A stretch of 64,000 bases of DNA from Plectrocnemia conspersa. Taxonomy: Eukaryota > Arthropoda > Insecta > Trichoptera > Polycentropodidae. Under the pieces are notes generated by a model. It saw only the letters and a program-made list of their open reading frames with translations, ran no database searches and was not told the DNA's origin. Each line of letters starts with the position of its first letter. The stretch's first letter is position 1. Shown here one piece after another: positions 59,251 through 64,000 of the stretch. The DNA is taken from the NCBI GenBank assembly GCA_009617715.1, contig VTFK01000457.1, positions 186,001 through 250,000 on the forward strand. Direction: 5' to 3'. The position numbers and the translations under genes were made by a program.

Positions 59251-59303
59251 GTTCAATTAAAAAAACATCGGTTGATAACAACCGATGTTTTTTTAATTGA
59301 ACA
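59250..59303. repeat. Perfect hairpin, 25-bp arms and 4-nt loop
   Basis: Arms 59250-59274 (contains gttcaattaaaaaaacatcg) and 59279-59303 are exact reverse complements around ataa. No mismatch in 25 pairs suggests a young event. Confidence 0.93.
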
Positions 59304-59699
59304 TAAATATGAGAAAATACAGTGCTTATTGTTACAGCGTGCTTTGTAAAAAACCTGCTATGACATGTGGCGCTCGTTTTACCAGCATTTTAACGATATT
59401 GCTTTTTCATCTACGAACAAGTTTTATTTTATATCTCGTAAAAATTCTATATAAAGTTGATTAACAAAAAATACAAATAATTACATGTAATCACTTATAA
59501 ATTAGAATTTTTTAATTTATATTTTTTCTAGTTTCTATTACGATGTATAATTAAGTAATGTTTTAAGTAAGGATTTTACAATAAAAGAACGAAAATTTCT
59601 TAGCATGGTTTTAAAACAATTATTTAATTGAAACCAGATATTTTAAAATATCTGAAAACAGATATTTTTTTCGATACAAAATATCCACTTGATTTAAGA
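59304..59699. other. AT-rich DNA, no gene seen
   Basis: Short palindrome agatattttaaaatatct at 59637-59654 and nothing else. Confidence 0.5.
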
Positions 59700-60000
59700 A
59701 CTCGTTCCACTCAAAGCAATGTCAAACCGAATGTGATATATATTTTCAACTGATCCGAGTTTCACGCGTCACGTGCATGTTGTAATTAACGATACGAATT
59801 AAAGTTCGCGCACATAATCCCTTCAGGTAAATATTAACACGTGTAACGGATGTAATTATATCGAAACAGCCCTTTAGCGTAATGTCTCGCGTCAGGGGAT
59901 TTCAACGGGCCATGTAGGCTTTAACTGGAATCGGATTATAACTTTGAAATATAAAATTGTAATGCGGTGTTATAAGTGTTTTGTATGACTAAAGGCGGAA
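59700..60000. other. Mixed-composition island
   Basis: cgagtttcacgcgtcacgtg and gcgtcaggggatttcaacggg. No frame. Smaller and weaker than the other islands. Confidence 0.28.
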
Positions 60001-61415
60001 AATTTTATTAAAATATTTTCCGAGTTGAGGTAAAGTAAACATATGTATATACATATGTATGCATATAAACCCATACATAAATGTCAACAAAATGGTTATA
60101 TTATATAAAAAATCGATTAATAAATAAACATACATTTAACAATAATGTACAAAAATATTAAAAATAATTTTTAAATAACGATAAACTGGTTCAAATTATA
60201 ATAAAAGTAGTAGTATTTTGGATATTGTCTATATCATATTTAGAAAAATATCGAAAAATACAATTGTAAATAATTTATGAAACCGATTTTTTTTGTAGAA
60301 AAGAAACACTACCGTAAAAAATATTGTACCAGATTAAGTCACAAAAGTATATCTAACTCGTGCATTGCCTACCAAACAGCTGTTTTTGAATCTGCTCTAG
60401 CGGCCAACAGCAGTTTGTTTTAAAAACATGCCACTCATTTGTATATGGTCGTTTCATCGAAAGGGGATGAAAATCAAATTTCTTATAAAGAGGTCTATAG
60501 CTGTGAATATGTAAACGTGGGAAACCAAAATACACTATGTCAGAGATAGTGTAGAGACTTCAAAAGCTTTCCAGCCACCACTTCTCTCTTCGCATCCGCT
60601 GGTCTTCTACGGGATAAATCTATATAGTTTCATGCTGAAGATGTGGTCACAAAAATTTCACGTACGGAATTTAGTATTATTTAAATGTATATTATTTAAA
60701 TATTTTTTTAAAGTTCTGTATAAAGCTAAAAATATTTTGGTAATTATAAAATAATTCAAAACTTATTTTAGAAATAAAATAATTATTACTAAATCAAAAT
60801 TATTGTAACTAAATGACTTAATTAAATAAAATTTATTTTAACCGAAATCTAAATTCTAAATTTATAATTATAACTAAATTAAAAAAAAACTCAATTATCT
60901 AAGCATTATTGTTATCTATATAAAAAATAAATATGTATATCGATGATTCTAAATTAAAATCATCTTACTTTGTAAAATTTACAAAAAATAATTAGGCGGC
61001 GGTTTTATATTTAATAATATTTAAGAAGTTCGAGTAATATATATGTAAATATAATTATTTAATTATATTTTTTTGTTATAGTCCAAATTGGTTTTTATCA
61101 ACAACTTTTAAATAGTAGATAATTACCAATATAGCTGTATTTAAAAAAAAAATTTAATACAAATTTTAATTCTTAATATGTGAAGTAAAAATAATTTAGA
61201 AATAAATTACAAATTATACTTTATTTTTATTCAGGAAGTTATGAGGTAGAAATACGAAAGCAAAAATTTTACGTTTGTATTTTTATGTGATAAATAACAC
61301 TAATTCTACGGTTATCTATATATTAAATTCTTAATTAAATTGTCGATACGTTAGAAAAATAAAATAAGTAAATAGTAGCAAATACACATTTTTTTTTAAA
61401 TTGGGCAAGGATACA
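60001..61415. other. Very AT-rich DNA, no gene seen
   Basis: CATATGTATATACATATG palindromes at 60040-60060. The minus frame 60353-60535 lies in a slightly richer patch (60350-60660) but is motif-free. Confidence 0.5.
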
Positions 61416-61665
61416 CCAGACAAGATAGATTCAGAACGAGTCCCTTTAATTAATCGATGGTTTATACGACCCGAGGGAGTTAATTAATTTTTGGTCGCAC
61501 TTTGTTGTGGGTGTCATGGAAGTGCTTTTCATTGTTGTGAAAAAAATCGTTGTGTATCGCGTCCAAAGTTCAAATTTCCAATGTTCGGGTTTTATTTGAC
61601 TTTGGTCGACGGGCAATATTTTACTTTCAGGTTTTCATCTGGTGTAACGAAATACATTGAATGAA
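61416..61665. other. Mixed-composition patch
   Basis: cgacccgagggagttaattaat and ttggtcgacgggcaat. ATTAAT core present, no frame. Confidence 0.25.
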
Positions 61666-61677
61666 GCAATTTACGGA

Positions 61678-61762
61678 TATATATCCATATATTGTACATA
61701 TTTTTTTTTATATATATTTATATATGTATAAATATGTATATATTTATTTTATTTATATATTT
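61678..61762. repeat. TA-rich simple repeat
   Basis: Interrupted TATA and TATG runs with an internal T homopolymer. Confidence 0.85.
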
Positions 61763-62639
61763 TAGGTAATAATTCTTTTCACGGTGTCATGATTGCAAGA
61801 GACGTAGAGATATGCTCTTTGTTCATGCTTTTATGTTCTCTTCCCAACATTTTAACCGCAGTCTTTTTAATATTTTATTTAAAGGTTTTTTTAAAAAAAA
61901 ATTAAACTACGCCAGTGTTTTTCTTTACCTTCTTGGGCATTTATTTACTTGTTGATCCTATAATGCCCTCTTAGTATATCTTTTTCATCATTTGTTGATA
62001 AATATTTTGTGCTTTGTTTAGTAGTGATGAATTGTTGGATATGGTTTAGAAAAGTGTAGAATAGTTGAGGTCTTATATAATAATTAATTGAGTTTGTTTT
62101 TGTGCCGTAATTTTTTGTTGCATTTATTTTCTTGTAAAAAATAATGAAGTATTCGAGCTAAGCAAATTATTGTTTAGTGCACTTAAATGCGATTAGAATC
62201 TATTATTAGAACTCCCCGATGAGTGACTCAATGGTGAGCAAATTTTCTGGCGTAGTTGTATGCAAATTGAATCGAACCATTTAGATTTGCCATTACTAAT
62301 ATAATAATATCACATAAGTGAATACATTTATTTAAAATGGTGATGTGTTTAGTCTTTTCTTTGAATATATTGGGTCATTATATTTATATTTATCTAACGC
62401 GTTTTCAATCCCTATTAGTATTGGAATTTTGATCTAACTTTCTAATTTAATATTTTTACACCAGTCACGTTGATCAAAATTAAATTTTTTTTTTTAATTT
62501 TATTACAACTATATTCTCATTTCATTAAGTCATTAATTACACCTAATGTTTTTTAAACAGTTTATTTAACATATTTCGAAATGCGCTTATGTGGGTGAAA
62601 AACACAGTAAAGCAGATAAAATTTCAATGTTTTTCGTGT
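61763..62639. other. AT-rich DNA, no gene seen
   Basis: No coding remnant recognised on either strand. Confidence 0.5.
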
Positions 62640-62940
62640 CGGGATTAAAGTGAATGAAAAAAGTCCAACTCTCAGGCGGAGTAAAAAAATGTATAATATA
62701 GTATGCTCTACCCATAGGTAGAAGAGAGTATTGTACGGTCGGAGGCCGCTAATATTTCACGATCGAGGGGAATTTAAATCAGTCGGGGGATTTATGAATT
62801 ATGCGGCCAAGGGCAGTGTTCTGATATACACGAAACACTTTTTTAAAGTGCTTGCTGGGCAAAACATTTTTTTATTATTGCAAGGTCGGATGAAAGCTCC
62901 GTGCATTGCATCGGGAATTACTTTGTGAATCTTTCGTAGA
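62640..62940. other. Mixed-composition island
   Basis: gtacggtcggaggccgctaa and tatgcggccaagggcagtg. The plus frame 62731-62928 is not supported by a motif. Confidence 0.28.
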
Positions 62941-63109
62941 AAATTGTGTCGAGATTTACAGTTGTAATGAGGTTACGCAAGATAGAGAATTACTTAATGA
63001 AATTGGGAGAATTTTTTCATATAATGTTTATTTGATAAATTACTGATGTTTCTTTTAAATAATAAAGATATCGAGGCTGATTCAAGGAGATTCGTACAAA
63101 CTAGAGTCT

Positions 63110-63190
63110 CCAATTACTCGAACCATCAACTACTCGAGTATCGAATATTAAAATTTTAAAATACTCGAGTACTCGAGTACTTTCGAGTAT
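63110..63190. repeat. Cluster of ACTCGAGT palindromes
   Basis: tactcgagta at 63131-63140 and tactcgagtactcgagtac at 63162-63180, with half-sites attactcgaa and ttcgagtatt at the borders. The first and second full sites also form an inverted repeat (tactcgagtat with atactcgagta). Confidence 0.85.
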
Positions 63191-64000
63191 TTACCAAATG
63201 TACCAAAATAGCTATTATTCAAATTCGTGCACATATAAATAAATAAATAAAATACTTAGTATGTTTATTTTTACAATTATTTTAACTTCACGAACATACT
63301 TTTAAAACAATAATGCAAAAAAAGTGTCTCGAATTTAATATTACTGCTAACCTTTGGTTTTATTATTCCCGTTATGGAAAAAAACCCTTTCCGTTGCTGT
63401 TGATGTTGGTCTTATTGTCATTAACGCGTTGGATAAGGCTTCTAATTTATATCTGTTCGCTTTTTTATAGATATAAAATTTTTTTGAACTCTCTTTTTTT
63501 ATGTTCTCTTCTTTCATTCCCTTCTCTGCTTTTCTCTTATTTCCTTCGACTATTGACAAAATAGTATTTTGTAATTCTTCTTGAATAGATTTTTTTTCTT
63601 AACAATATACAATATTCTACTCCTTCTGATTAATTCGAAGAATTTAAATCTATATCCTTCGAAGATGTATTTGGGTGAATCCCTTTCACTCTAGAGCTAA
63701 ACGGTTCGCAAAGAACTGATTTTACTTTAAATGCCTTTAAAACACACAATTGTTTTGATTTATATTTTAAGCTGAGGGATCAGTATAAACAATTGACAAC
63801 ACTTTACGCTACAACTGCATAGTCATAAAACCTAAATTTTTTTTTTGTTGATATTTCATATTGTTCATTGCCATAAATTAGATAAGTCGGGACTGTCGAA
63901 CAGAAAACACAAAAGAAATTTCTCCGTCGTACCCACTAACATAGCCGACGACCGGAACCATGCAACTATGGAACTATGAAAAAATTATACCTGATAGTAA
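63191..64000. other. AT-rich DNA, no gene seen
   Basis: The opposed frames 63313-63564 and 63347-63559 are low-complexity (Leu/Ser-rich and Lys-rich) and mirror a T-rich strand. Confidence 0.5.

Noticed and set aside
59250..59303. Bacterial-type terminator
   Set aside because: The hairpin has a T-run inside the stem rather than after it, and the DNA is eukaryotic.
63313..63564. 83-codon plus frame and 70-codon minus frame
   Set aside because: Leu/Phe/Ser-rich against Lys/Glu-rich mirror images of a T-rich strand.

Overview
The window is AT-rich animal DNA, most likely from an insect. The basis is Jockey-group LINEs, a hAT transposase of the FAM200/ZBED5/SCAND3-like group, tRNA-derived SINE-like repeats, TACATATGTA-type palindromes and no long open frames. 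I cannot name the species. I found no convincing host gene, exon chain, tRNA, rRNA or CRISPR array, so the window reads as intergenic or deep intronic sequence.

Two kinds of material alternate along it. The first is transposon debris. One Jockey family has four copies: two young 5'-truncated ones (7955-9050 minus, 20185-21547 plus) and two decayed ones (40117-40320 and 45185-45420, both minus). A different Jockey element lies at 58690-59045 (minus). A CR1/L2/I-like LINE lies at 30440-32290 (plus), with a decayed relative at 1925-2690 (minus) that still shows ORF1 zinc knuckles and a possible 3' end at 45760-45852. RTE-like or related RT remnants lie at 24820-26010, 33640-33955 and 55890-56270, and other RT debris at 6605-6960 and 10910-11110. 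A dead hAT transposase lies at 16005-16720 (minus). SINE-like copies lie near 21.6, 24.1 and 36.8 kb. A foldback-like DNA element fills 46634-48260; its inverted ends are arrays of a short GGGCGACGGTCAATT-type motif, it is flanked by an 11-bp direct repeat, and its core holds three 174-bp tandem repeats.

The second kind is a series of GC-richer islands of a few hundred bases (for example 3.1-3.7, 17.6-17.9, 18.6-19.5, 26.3-26.8, 29.2-29.8, 32.6-33.1, 36.1-36.5, 38.0-38.4, 40.6-41.1, 42.1-42.6, 48.7-49.2 and 55.1-55.5 kb). They lack convincing reading frames and look like candidate conserved non-coding or regulatory sequence. Two island motifs occur twice: one near-identical 52-bp core at 26.33 and 29.69 kb, and a looser block of about 90 bp at 44.6 and 48.7 kb.

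Scattered through the AT-rich part are at least eight snap-back inverted repeats with stems of 14-35 bp and short loops. The best is a perfect 25-bp stem with a 4-nt loop near 59.28 kb. No gene cooperation can be described; the interest lies in the foldback element, the duplicated island motifs and the layers of dead elements.
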